Shown piece by piece: positions 12,974 to 21,475 of a stretch of 27,917 nt of DNA. Position numbers and translations under genes: made by a program. A model generated the notes under the pieces. The model saw only the letters and a list, made by a program, of their open reading frames with translations. It searched no databases and was not told the DNA's origin. The stretch is from contig CAMLLJ010000009.1 in the NCBI GenBank assembly GCA_946480845.1, positions 1-27,917 of the forward strand, read 5' to 3'. Position 1 is the stretch's first letter. The number at the start of each line of letters is the position of its first letter. This DNA comes from an uncultured Gemmatimonadota bacterium (GTDB lineage: Bacteria > Gemmatimonadota > Gemmatimonadetes > Gemmatimonadales > GWC2-71-9).

Positions 12974-15120
12974 GCGCGCCTCCCGTGCCGGCGTCGCCGC
13001 ATCGCCTCTCGGCGGACCGGTTCGCCACGGCCTTCCGGACGCTCGGCCTCGGCGCCGGCGATGTCGTGATGGTCCATGCCTGCCTGGACATCGTCGAGCC
13101 GGCCGCTGACGATGCGGTGCGCGCCGAGCGGGCGCGTGCACTGCTCGACGCGCTCCGGTCCATCGTGGGGGAAGCGGGCACGATCCTGGTCCCGACCTAC
13201 ACCTTCTCGTTCTGCCGCGGGGAACCGTTCGACGTCGAGCGGACGCCCACCCTGGGCGGCCCGTGGAGCGATTCGGCCGAGTTCCTCGAGCTGGTGCGCC
13301 GGAGCCCCGGCGCGGTACGGTCGCGGGACCCGATTCATTCCATCGCGGGCATCGGACCAAAGGCCGCGGACCTGCTCTCGGCCACCAGTGCGACCTGTTT
13401 CGGGCCGGGGAGTGCCTTCGAGCGCCTGCGGCTGGCGGGCGCCAGGATCTGCGTGATCGGCGCGCCCCTCGACGAGGCGACGATCCGCCATCACACGGAA
13501 GAGCTCGCCAACGTTCCCTTCCGCTACCGGAAACTCTTCACGGGCGAGATCCGCGACGCGGTGGGTGCGCGCCGGGAAGGCTGGGTCTATTCGGTGCGGC
13601 TGCGCTCGGACAACGGGTACCCGGATGCGGCGGCGCTCGAGCGCCTGGCGCGCGACCGGGGGATCTGCCGTGTCGCACGGATCGGCGCGGGCGAGATGCT
13701 GCTGGTGGAAGCGGGGCAGTGGCACGACCTGGTCACCGCGGAGCTCGGGCGCAACGCCTGGGCGACGGCCCGGGGCCCCGCCGGTGACGCCGAGGCGCTC
13801 GACGATGCGGCGACGGGCGCGCCCGATCACCGGGTCGACCTGCCCGCGGGCGCCTCCATGCGCCAGATGATCGATGCCCTGTGGCGCCTCCCGAGGGACA
13901 TCGTGTCGCCGGGGTACGACGCCGCGCTGCGCGCGCTCGCCACCCAGGCGCCCATGACCATCCACGAGTTCCCGACCGGCCTCGAGTGCTGGAGCTGGAT
14001 CGTGCCGGAAAAGTGGGTGTGCCACGAGGCGTGGCTCGAGACGATGGACGGACGGCGGCTCTTCACCCACGCCGACCATCCGCTCCACGTCGTGTCGTAC
14101 TCGCTGCCGTTCGAGGGGGTCGTCGAGCGCGAGGAGCTGCTGCGGCACCTGCACGTGCACCCGCGCCTGCCGGATGCCGTGCCCTTCGTGTTCAAGTATT
14201 ACGAGCGCGACTGGGGCCTCTGCTGCAGCGCCGAGCTTCGCGACACCCTGCGGGATGAGCGGTACCGGGTACGCATCCGCTCGACCTCGGGCGCGGGGAA
14301 GCTGCGGGTCGGCGAGATCGTCGTGCCGGGCGCCAGCGGCGAGTCGGTGATGCTCTGCGCGCACCTCTGCCACCCGGCCATGGTCAACGACGACCTGACG
14401 GGTGTCGTGGTGGGCATGGAAGTGATGCGCCGCCTGGCGGCACGGCGCGGCCTGCGGTACACCTATCGGTACACAATCGTCCCGGAAACGATCGGATCGG
14501 TCGCCTTCCTCAGCCGCAACGAGCAGCTCGTGCCGTCGCTCAAGGGGGGCCTCTTCCTCGAGATGCTCGGCCGCGATCTCCCCCATGCCCTCCAGCTGAG
14601 CTTTGCCGGCGGCACCGAGGTGGACCGGTGCTTCGCCGCGGCGCTGCGCGCGCGCGATCCTGCCGGCTGGACCGGGCCCTACCGTTCGATCATCGGCAAT
14701 GACGAGCGGCAGTACAACGCCCCCGGCGTCCGGGTGCCCATGCTCTCCCTGTCCCGGGTGCTGCCGGCGGCCGATCCGCGCCATCCGTACCGCGAGTACC
14801 ACTCCAGCCACGACACTCCGGACCTCGTCCCGGATGCTGCCCTCGAGGCCTCGTGCGAGCTCGTGCTGGCCATGATCGACACGCTCGAGGCCAACGTGGT
14901 TCCGGTGAACCGGTACAGCGGCGAGCCCTTCTGCTCGAGGTTCGGCGTGCACGTCGACGCGCACGAGAACCCGGAAGGCCACCTGGCGCTCTTCGATCTG
15001 CTCGACCGGATCGACGGGACGCGATCCATCATCGACCTGGCCGATGAATGCGGCATACCGTTCGCTGCGGCGCGCGGCGCCGTGGACGAGCTGCGCCGGC
15101 GGGGGGTTGTGGATGCCTGA
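12970..15120 (+). CDS. Fusion: AAC(3)-like N-acetyltransferase plus DUF2172/DUF4910 aminopeptidase-like protein
   Basis: One uninterrupted frame of 716 aa joins two families. Residues 1-265 are an AAC(3)-type acyl-CoA transferase: DVVMVHACLD, GEAGTILVPTYTFSF, DPIHSIAGIG, and TIRHHTEE (His174/175, Glu177) matching the catalytic His-x-x-Glu region. Residues from about 297 are DUF2172/DUF4910: HADHPLHVVSYSLPF, KYYERDWGLCCS, then zinc-type motifs HLCHP (His465, His468), NDD (Asp474-475), PETIGS (Glu506) and EYHSSHD (His611, His614). A winged-helix-like end follows. In Campylobacter jejuni the DUF2172/DUF4910 protein Cj1295, needed for a di-O-methylglyceric acid modification of pseudaminic acid, is encoded next to an AAC(3)-like gene; here the two would be one chain. 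It likely acylates or otherwise modifies a nonulosonate or amino sugar. It is probably not antibiotic resistance. GTG 12970 overlaps the previous stop. Confidence 0.85.
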   Translation: MSAPPVPASPHRLSADRFATAFRTLGLGAGDVVMVHACLDIVEPAADDAVRAERARALLDALRSIVGEAGTILVPTYTFSFCRGEPFDVERTPTLGGPWSDSAEFLELVRRSPGAVRSRDPIHSIAGIGPKAADLLSATSATCFGPGSAFERLRLAGARICVIGAPLDEATIRHHTEELANVPFRYRKLFTGEIRDAVGARREGWVYSVRLRSDNGYPDAAALERLARDRGICRVARIGAGEMLLVEAGQWHDLVTAELGRNAWATARGPAGDAEALDDAATGAPDHRVDLPAGASMRQMIDALWRLPRDIVSPGYDAALRALATQAPMTIHEFPTGLECWSWIVPEKWVCHEAWLETMDGRRLFTHADHPLHVVSYSLPFEGVVEREELLRHLHVHPRLPDAVPFVFKYYERDWGLCCSAELRDTLRDERYRVRIRSTSGAGKLRVGEIVVPGASGESVMLCAHLCHPAMVNDDLTGVVVGMEVMRRLAARRGLRYTYRYTIVPETIGSVAFLSRNEQLVPSLKGGLFLEMLGRDLPHALQLSFAGGTEVDRCFAAALRARDPAGWTGPYRSIIGNDERQYNAPGVRVPMLSLSRVLPAADPRHPYREYHSSHDTPDLVPDAALEASCELVLAMIDTLEANVVPVNRYSGEPFCSRFGVHVDAHENPEGHLALFDLLDRIDGTRSIIDLADECGIPFAAARGAVDELRRRGVVDA

Positions 15121-16426
15121 CCGGGGGCCGCGGCCCATGCGCGTCTTCGTCGATCCGGGCGACTATACGCTGGGCAACCTCGGCGACGTCGCGATGCTGC
15201 AGGTGGCGCTCCGCCGGCTGCGCGCCAACTGGCCGGATGCCCGCCTGGACGTGCTCGTGCGCGGCGCGGAGCTGGACGCTCCTTCGTTTCATGGCGCGGA
15301 GCCCGTGCCCTATCAGGGAATGGCGGACTGGTTCGCGGAGCGTGCGGTGCTCGGGTCGGCGTACGATCGCCTGGCGCCCGGCCTTCGAGCAGGCCTGAAG
15401 GGGCTGCAGCAGGCGGCGCGGCGGTCGTGGCCCGGCTTGTTCGAGACTGCGATGCGGGTGCGCACCTCCCGGTCGCCCGCGACCGCCCAGGGGGTGCGGC
15501 GCTTCCTCTCGGCGGCACGGTCGGCCACGCTGCACGTCGTAGCGGGGCAGGGCACCTTCACCGACCATGCGCGCATCCACGCCGGCGACGTGCTCAATCT
15601 GCTCGAGCTCATGGAACGCCGGGGTATCCCGACGGCACTGCTCGGGCAGGGCATCGGCCCGCTCACCGACACGCAATTGCGCGCGCGGATGGCGCGGGTG
15701 CTCGGGCGCGCGCAGTTGATCGCGTTGCGTGAGGGCCGGCGCTCACCGGGCCTCGTCGCGGAGCTCGGCATTCCGCCCGAGCGCGTGCGGGTCACTGGCG
15801 ACGATGCCATCGAGCTCGCGTTCGAGGCGTGCTCCGATCGGCCTGGCAGCGACCTGGGCGTCAACCTGCGGGTCGCGCGCTCTGCCGGCACGACCGATGA
15901 CGCCATCGCGCCGGTGCGGGCAGCGGTCGGGGCATTCGTCCGGCAGCGCGCGATCGCCTGCCGCGCCATCCCGATCGCCAAGGGACCGACCGGAGACGCC
16001 GTGGCGATTGCCGGCGTGCTGTCGGGGACGGGATACAGCGGCGATGCCGGCGCGGGCCTGCTCCGGCCCAGCGACTGCATCCGCGAAGTGGGACAGTGCC
16101 GCATGCTGGTGACCGGCGCCTACCATGCGGCAGTCTTCGCGCTCTCACAGGGCGTGCCCGCCGCCTGCCTCTCCGCCTCGCAGTACTTCGCGGACAAGTT
16201 CGACGGCCTTCGCGCACAGTTCGGCGCCGGGTGCGAGGTGGTTCACCTGGAGGGCGGGGATTTCGCCGGGCGCCTGACCGCCGTGATGGACCGGCTGTGG
16301 GACGGCGCCGACGCGCTGCGCGCGCCGCTCCTGGCCGCCGCCCGCCTGCAGGTCGAGGCGTCGCGCGCGGCGTATGACTCGCTGGCACTGCTCTCGTCCC
16401 GCGGGCTGGTCGGGAGCGGCCGATGA
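15113..16426 (+). CDS. Polysaccharide pyruvyl transferase family protein
   Basis: This 437-aa protein matches the pyruvyltransferase family (CsaB/WcaK-like), which adds a pyruvate ketal from PEP to a sugar. Recognisable segments are YTLGNLGDVAMLQVALRRL near the start, VAGQGTFTDH, LLGQGIGPL, ALREGRRS, VTGDDAIEL, LGVNLR and GAYHAAVFALSQGVP..CLSASQYFADKFDGL. Some family members have other roles, so pyruvylation is probable rather than certain. ATG 15113 overlaps the preceding gene by 8 nt and has a G-run at 15101-15106. ATG 15137 gives an N-terminus closer to the conserved part and has GGGGG at 15123-15127, so it is a real alternative. Confidence 0.82.
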   Translation: MPDRGPRPMRVFVDPGDYTLGNLGDVAMLQVALRRLRANWPDARLDVLVRGAELDAPSFHGAEPVPYQGMADWFAERAVLGSAYDRLAPGLRAGLKGLQQAARRSWPGLFETAMRVRTSRSPATAQGVRRFLSAARSATLHVVAGQGTFTDHARIHAGDVLNLLELMERRGIPTALLGQGIGPLTDTQLRARMARVLGRAQLIALREGRRSPGLVAELGIPPERVRVTGDDAIELAFEACSDRPGSDLGVNLRVARSAGTTDDAIAPVRAAVGAFVRQRAIACRAIPIAKGPTGDAVAIAGVLSGTGYSGDAGAGLLRPSDCIREVGQCRMLVTGAYHAAVFALSQGVPAACLSASQYFADKFDGLRAQFGAGCEVVHLEGGDFAGRLTAVMDRLWDGADALRAPLLAAARLQVEASRAAYDSLALLSSRGLVGSGR

Positions 16427-17781
16427 CCGCCGGCGAGCGCCGGGCCGGTCACGTGCTCTTCACGGTCGCGAACGTGGAGCGGGACCTCGAGGGCCTGGTC
16501 CTGGTGTCGCATTTCCTGTCCGCCCGCTACGGCATCGGCTCCACGTTCTGCCGCCGGGCCGGCCTCGACGAAGCGCTGCTCGAGCAGGCGCCCGACGCCG
16601 TCGTGCTCGACCGGCTCATGTCCGGCGACCGGGTCGCCCACCGCGCGAGCCGCCTGGGGACCATGGTGCTCGTGCTCCCGACCGCCGGGTTCTTCCAGGA
16701 CGCCTCGGCCGAGCTCGCCCGGGCGGTGTATCCGTCCGGCGGGGTCGTGCACCGGTTCCTTGCCTGGGGCACCCACGCCGCGGCCCTGCTCGAGCGCGAT
16801 GGCGGGTGGCCGCCCGACCGCGTGCGCATCACCGGCTGCCCACGCTTCGATCTCTACCATCCGCGCTACCAGGGGCTCACCGGCGGCAGGGCGGCACTCC
16901 TCGAGCGGCTCGGCGTCCCGGCGGACCGGCCCCTCATCGTATGGACCACCAATACGTATTTCGAGGAGCAGCGCGCCGCGGACGCCCTGCCCGGAGGACG
17001 AGCGCTCGACCCCGTCGCCGCGCGCCAGCTCGCGGATGCGCGCGTTCAGTACGAGAGCATCTCGGAGGCTGTCCTCGCCATGTCGGAGCGGCATCCGGAG
17101 TGGACCTTCCTCATCCGGGTGCATCCGAGCGAGCTGCGCGAGCCGTACGAGGCGCTCGCGCGCCCGCGGGCCAATCTCGTCGTCTCCGGACCGGCGCGGA
17201 TCCAGGAGCTGCTGGTGCACTGTGACGCGCTGGTGCAGGCCTTCTCCACGACGGCGACCGAGGCCTTCCTCTGCGGCAAGCCGGTGATCGAGGTCGCCTG
17301 GGGGAACTACGCGAATGCGGTGCGCGGCGAGTATCTCGCGGGCTGCGATGTCTGCGGAGACGTCGGCGACCTCGAGGCCGCGCTCCAGCGGGCGGTCCGG
17401 GGACCCGAGTCCGATCCCGGGCGCCTGAGCGCCAGGGCCGAGCTCATTCGTGCGCTCTACCACGCGCCGGACGGGGGCGCCGCCGAGCGCTGTGCGGCGG
17501 CCATCGCCGAGCTGGTTCTGGACCCTGCGCGCACCCCGTCGGTGCGGGCCGCGCTTCGCGAGCGCGCACGGCTCGAGCACGCCGCATGGCGCCACGCGAG
17601 GACGGCACGGCCGGCCGCACGGCTCAAGGCGCTGCTCGGCATCGATGCCGAGCGCTCGCTCCGGTTCTGGCGCTCGGGCGCCGACCCGGCGGTCGAATCC
17701 AGGTGGCGCGAGCCCGTGCAGGCGCAGGAAGTGGAGCGTCTGCGGGCGGCATTCGCGGTGGCGGCACGAGGCGAGCCGTGA
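16423..17781 (+). CDS. Surface carbohydrate biosynthesis protein, GT-B-like
   Basis: This 452-aa soluble protein resembles capsule and surface carbohydrate transferases with a CDP-glycerol-transferase-like GT-B fold. GCPRFDLYHP near residue 140, a central WTTNTYF strand, RVHPSE near 228 and STTATEAFLCGKPVIEV near 270 are in the order expected for the donor-binding half. The C-terminal 100 residues are Arg/Ala-rich and unassigned. It starts at ATG 16423, overlapping the previous stop, with GGGAG at 16412-16416. Since the operon makes CMP-activated sugars, it is a candidate for the nonulosonate transferase; this is inference by position and fold class. Confidence 0.65.
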   Translation: MTAGERRAGHVLFTVANVERDLEGLVLVSHFLSARYGIGSTFCRRAGLDEALLEQAPDAVVLDRLMSGDRVAHRASRLGTMVLVLPTAGFFQDASAELARAVYPSGGVVHRFLAWGTHAAALLERDGGWPPDRVRITGCPRFDLYHPRYQGLTGGRAALLERLGVPADRPLIVWTTNTYFEEQRAADALPGGRALDPVAARQLADARVQYESISEAVLAMSERHPEWTFLIRVHPSELREPYEALARPRANLVVSGPARIQELLVHCDALVQAFSTTATEAFLCGKPVIEVAWGNYANAVRGEYLAGCDVCGDVGDLEAALQRAVRGPESDPGRLSARAELIRALYHAPDGGAAERCAAAIAELVLDPARTPSVRAALRERARLEHAAWRHARTARPAARLKALLGIDAERSLRFWRSGADPAVESRWREPVQAQEVERLRAAFAVAARGEP

Positions 17782-19247
17782 CGGCGCACGACAGCAGCGC
17801 GCGGCCGGTGATCGCGATCATGCTGCCCATGGTCTGGAGCGTCCGGAACGTGATTCACGCCGGCGTGCTCCAGCGGCTTGCCGATGCCGGCGCCGCCGTG
17901 CACCTGCTCTTTCGCCGCCAGCCCGCGGGAAGCGCGGACCTGCCGGAGGCGGTGCTTTCGGCGGCGGCGGGCGTTCATCCGCTGATGGCGGTGCAGGGAC
18001 GTTCGGGTCACGGAAAGTCGCTCGCCGACGGGCTGGTCAAGAGCGCATTCTGCCAGCGCCACGCCGGGGCGAGCTACGCCATCTACCAGCGCTGGTTCTC
18101 GTCGCGGCAGGGCCCGTTCCTGCGGGCGCGCACCAGCGTTATCGACGCCGTCGGGTCCGTGCTGGGCACCGGCCCGGCCTTCCGCCGGTTCTCCGAACTG
18201 CCGGAGCGGATGTACCGCAGGAGCCATCAACTCGAACCGGTGAGGGCCCAGCTGCGCCAGCTCGCACCGGACCTGCTCTGGTCCACCGTGTCCGTGGCCG
18301 CTGCGGAGTATCCGTACGCCCTGGCCGCCCAGGAGCTGGGCCTGTCCACCATCTCCTCGGTCCTCAGCTTCGACAACCTGACGAGCCGCGGGCTGCTGCC
18401 GAGCTTCGGCCGGTACCTGGTCTGGAGCGACGGGATGCGGGCTGATCTCCTGCGCATGTATCCCGCGGTCTCCCCGGAACGTGTCGAAGTCACGGGCACG
18501 CCGCAGTTCGATTTCCACCGTCGGCCGGAGTCGCGCTGGCCGCGCGAACGCACGCTGGAGGCGCTCGGACTTCCGGCCGGCTCGCGGTACCTGGCCTACG
18601 CGGTGAGCCACCGCTCCCTGACCCCGGGGGAACCCCGGCTGGTCGCCCAGCTGGCGGCCCGCATGGCGGCCTCGCCCGCTCTCGCGTCCCACCGGCTGGT
18701 CGTGCGCATGCACCCGCTCGACGACTGGGGCCGGTGGGAGCCGATCCGCCGGTCGCCCGGCGTCGCGCTGTCGCCGGCGTGGGACGTTCCGCCCGACGGC
18801 GAGGGATGGGCGTTCGGCAGCGTGGCCGACCAGGAACGGCTCGTTTCCACCTTCGCACACGCCGACGTCTGCCTGAACATTGCGTCCACGGCGACGCTCG
18901 ATGCCGCGATCCTGGACCGCCCTGTCGTCGGCATCGACTTCCGCGCGGAGCCGGACTGCCCGCGCGACATCCTGTACGAGGAATACGACGCCGATCATTA
19001 TCGCCCGCTGGTCGACGCCGGCGGGCTGCGCGTCGCGCACGGATGGGACGAGCTGGAGACGCTGTTGGTGAGCGCCCTGCAGGACCCCGGCCGCGACGCC
19101 GCCTGCCGGCGCGCAATGGTCGCGCGCGAGTGCGGTGCCGTGGACGGCCATGCTGCCGACCGGGTCGCGGCGTCGGTGCTCCGCGCCGCGCGGCACGGTG
19201 CCTCGCGCCGGGCGCCGGCGCTCCGGCTGGAAGCAGCGATCGCATGA
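17778..19247 (+). CDS. GT-B-like putative glycosyltransferase, related to the preceding gene
   Basis: This 489-aa protein shares the plan of its neighbour: a Rossmann-like N-terminal half (IAIMLPMVWSVRNVIHAGVLQRL), then TGTPQFDFH near 240, RMHPLDDW near 310, and ASTATLDAAILDRPVVGIDF near 375. These correspond to GCPRFD, VHPSE and STTATEAFLCGKPVIEV in the upstream gene, so the two are probably distant paralogues. No membrane segment is visible. GTG 17778 overlaps the previous stop as GTGA. A transferase role in the glycan is likely; the donor is unknown. Confidence 0.62.
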   Translation: MTAHDSSARPVIAIMLPMVWSVRNVIHAGVLQRLADAGAAVHLLFRRQPAGSADLPEAVLSAAAGVHPLMAVQGRSGHGKSLADGLVKSAFCQRHAGASYAIYQRWFSSRQGPFLRARTSVIDAVGSVLGTGPAFRRFSELPERMYRRSHQLEPVRAQLRQLAPDLLWSTVSVAAAEYPYALAAQELGLSTISSVLSFDNLTSRGLLPSFGRYLVWSDGMRADLLRMYPAVSPERVEVTGTPQFDFHRRPESRWPRERTLEALGLPAGSRYLAYAVSHRSLTPGEPRLVAQLAARMAASPALASHRLVVRMHPLDDWGRWEPIRRSPGVALSPAWDVPPDGEGWAFGSVADQERLVSTFAHADVCLNIASTATLDAAILDRPVVGIDFRAEPDCPRDILYEEYDADHYRPLVDAGGLRVAHGWDELETLLVSALQDPGRDAACRRAMVARECGAVDGHAADRVAASVLRAARHGASRRAPALRLEAAIA

Positions 19248-20293
19248 CGGGATCCGGCCGGAGCGAGCCGACCCTGCGCCCCCTCCGCCCCGACGACTGC
19301 GAGGCGCTGGTGGCACACATGCTGGTGGTCTACCCTGCGCTCGCCGGGGATCCCGCGTTCGCCACCCGATTCTACCGCTGGAAGTACTTCGACCTCGAAG
19401 GCCGGGATACCGGCCTGCCTGCCGGCGTCGTGTCCGTCGACGCGACGGGCATCTGCGGCTTCATCGGCTGCATGCCCTTCCGCCTCCGCCATGGCGAGGC
19501 AACCACGCCGGCGGCGTGGATCGCCGACTGGCACCAGGCCCCGCGCGCGCGCGGCCGCGGGATCGGTCATGCCCTTCTGCGCAGCGCGGCGGAGCTGGTC
19601 CCTACGCTTGGCTGCATCGACGGGACGCCCGATGCGGCGCGCCACTATCGCGCCTGCGGGTTTCGCGAACTGCACGTCGGGGACGCCTGGCTGCGCGTGC
19701 GGCGCGCGCTCGCCTTCGAGTGGCCGCGGCGGCGCGGACTGCGGAAGCCCCTGGCGGCCTACCGCGCCGCCGGCCACGTCCAGCGCCGGCTGCGCTCGGC
19801 CGGCATCGAGCGGGCGCCGCTCCAGATCGTCGAGGGGGCACCGTCGCCCGGGCTGCTGGCCCAGGCGCCCTACCGCGGACTCGAGCGCGATGCCGGCTAC
19901 CTGGACTGGCTGCGGCGGGCACCCGTCGCGGCGACCAGCCTGATCGCGGTGGGCGCATTGGCCGCTCCGGCTGGCTATGCGGTGCTGCTCCACGACGAAG
20001 ACCGGCTGGGCAGGCGCCGCGGGCGTATCCTCGACCTCGGCGTCCGCGAGCGCCACCAGGCGGCGTCCGTCTATGCGGGCCTCGCCTGGCACCTGGAGAA
20101 TGAGCGCCATGTGGACTACGTGGAGACCGTCGCCCCCACCGCCCGGCGTGAGGCGCTGGAGGCGGCCGGCTTCGAACGGCGCCGGCCCGTCACCCTCTGG
20201 CTGCATGGCAGTGACCCGGCGCCGGAGGATCCCTGGCTGGTGAGTCTCGTGGACAAGGATGACGCCTTTCGTGGATCGACCCGTGTGCCATAG
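19244..20293 (+). CDS. GNAT-family acyltransferase with extra C-terminal domain
   Basis: The N-terminal half of this 349-aa protein is a GNAT domain. It begins LRPLRPDDCEALVAHML, has WIADWHQAPRARGRGIGHALL at about 92-112 as the acyl-CoA pyrophosphate loop (R-x-x-G-x-G), and a HYRACGF motif near 140, a common GNAT ending. The second half (about 170-349) looks like another, degenerate GNAT-like repeat ending in ALEAAGFERRRPVTLWLHG. Acetylation of an amino sugar or nonulosonate precursor is a reasonable role in this operon. It does not resemble the left-handed-helix LegH, so I do not equate it with that step. ATG 19244 overlaps the previous stop as ATGA; the gene ends 33 nt before the next, the largest gap in the operon. 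Confidence 0.72.
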   Translation: MTGSGRSEPTLRPLRPDDCEALVAHMLVVYPALAGDPAFATRFYRWKYFDLEGRDTGLPAGVVSVDATGICGFIGCMPFRLRHGEATTPAAWIADWHQAPRARGRGIGHALLRSAAELVPTLGCIDGTPDAARHYRACGFRELHVGDAWLRVRRALAFEWPRRRGLRKPLAAYRAAGHVQRRLRSAGIERAPLQIVEGAPSPGLLAQAPYRGLERDAGYLDWLRRAPVAATSLIAVGALAAPAGYAVLLHDEDRLGRRRGRILDLGVRERHQAASVYAGLAWHLENERHVDYVETVAPTARREALEAAGFERRRPVTLWLHGSDPAPEDPWLVSLVDKDDAFRGSTRVP

Positions 20294-20326
20294 CGCCTCT
20301 GCCGGACAGCGGGGGGCGCCATTGCC
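20294..20326 (+). other. Largest intergenic gap in the operon (33 nt)
   Basis: This short gap separates the GNAT gene from the second block of transferases. It holds a G-run at about 20310-20316 that probably serves the GTG start at 20327. I see no hairpin with a T-run and no recognisable promoter. Confidence 0.4.
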
Positions 20327-21475
20327 GTGAACATCTGCTTCGTCTGCAACGAGTATCCGCCCGGGGCGCACGGCGGCCTCGGCACCTTCACCCGCGTGCT
20401 GGGGCGCGCACTGGTCAGGGCGGGACACGGGGTTCGGGTGACCGGCTACTATCCTGCCTCCTACGGCGGGCAGGCGCACGAGCGTGATGAAGGCGTCGAC
20501 GTGTGGCGTCACACCGAGCCGGCGGGCCGGCTGGGGTGGATTGCGGCCCGGCATGCCGTGTACCGCCAGGTGGCCCGGTGGGCCCGCGCCGGTGAGGTGG
20601 ATGTCGTGGAGGTCGCCGACTGGTTCGGCCCGGCCGCGGGATGGCCCCGCCTCCCGGTTCCCGTGGTGGCGCGGCTCAATGGCTCCGCCACCTTCTTCGC
20701 AGGTGAACTGAACCGCACGGTCGGCCGCATGGCGTTCGCGCTCGAGCGCGCCTCGCTCCGTCGCGTGGACGACTGGTCCTCGGCCAGCGCGTTCACCGCC
20801 GAACGGACGCGGGCGCTCTTCCGGCTGCACAAGCCGCCCGCGACCGTGCTCTACAACCCGGTCGAGCCACCCGATGCTCCCGCCGAACCGGTCGTCCGCT
20901 CCGCGGCCCGTGTGGTCTTCACCGGCACGCTCACTGCAAAGAAGGGCGTCGTCTCCCTGATCCGCGCCTGGCCCGCGGTCGTCGCTGCCGTGCCTGCCGC
21001 CGAGCTGCATCTCTATGGCAAGGACGCGGCGGCGGACGGCGGCGGATCGATGCGCGAGTACCTGTCGGGCCTGCTCGCGGCGAGCGGCGCGGGGGGCGTC
21101 ACGTTCCACGGGCATGTGTCCCGGGACGTGCTCTTTGCCGCACTGCAGCAGGCGCGCGCCGCGGTCTTCCCCTCCTATGCCGAGGCGTTCGGGATCGCGC
21201 CGTTCGAGGCGATGGTGCGCGGATGCCCGACCATCTACACGACTCGCGAGCCGGGCCCGGAGCTGGTGCGCGACGGCATCGACGGCCTGCTCGTCGATCC
21301 CGACGATCCTGAGGCCATTGCCGCGGCCATCCTCCGGCTGCTGCGGAGCGATGAGCTCGCAGCCGGGCTGGGCGAGCAGGGCCGCCGCCGGGTGCTGGAG
21401 CGGTACTCCTCGACCGTGATGCTCCCGCAGAATGAAGCGTTCTTCGCGCGCGCCGTCGCGGAGTTCCGCGGATGA
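20327..21475 (+). CDS. Family 4 glycosyltransferase
   Basis: This 382-aa protein is a typical GT4 retaining transferase. The N-terminal domain starts ICFVCNEYPPGAHGGLGTFTRVLGRALV, with the glycine-rich loop that faces the donor phosphate. The C-terminal domain has VVFTGTLTAKKGV, and EAFGIAPFE, an intact E-x7-E motif, in a segment that continues VRGCPTIYT. GTG 20327 is the only start that keeps the conserved N-terminus. The sugar is unknown. Confidence 0.88.
   Translation: MNICFVCNEYPPGAHGGLGTFTRVLGRALVRAGHGVRVTGYYPASYGGQAHERDEGVDVWRHTEPAGRLGWIAARHAVYRQVARWARAGEVDVVEVADWFGPAAGWPRLPVPVVARLNGSATFFAGELNRTVGRMAFALERASLRRVDDWSSASAFTAERTRALFRLHKPPATVLYNPVEPPDAPAEPVVRSAARVVFTGTLTAKKGVVSLIRAWPAVVAAVPAAELHLYGKDAAADGGGSMREYLSGLLAASGAGGVTFHGHVSRDVLFAALQQARAAVFPSYAEAFGIAPFEAMVRGCPTIYTTREPGPELVRDGIDGLLVDPDDPEAIAAAILRLLRSDELAAGLGEQGRRRVLERYSSTVMLPQNEAFFARAVAEFRG

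Noticed and set aside
12970..13770. Aminoglycoside resistance gene (AAC(3))
   Set aside because: The family also includes sugar acyltransferases, and here it is fused to DUF4910 within a nonulosonate operon with no mobile element, so resistance is unlikely.
13858..15120. Separate gene for the DUF4910 half, starting at in-frame ATG 13858
   Set aside because: The frame is open with no stop from the AAC(3) half and there is no good ribosome site before 13858. An internal start cannot be fully excluded.
12850..15138. 762-codon open frame on the minus strand
   Set aside because: It lies fully antisense to the AAC(3)-DUF4910 fusion, has low-complexity Arg/His/Asp/Val-rich translation and no known motif. 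Such shadows are expected at high GC.
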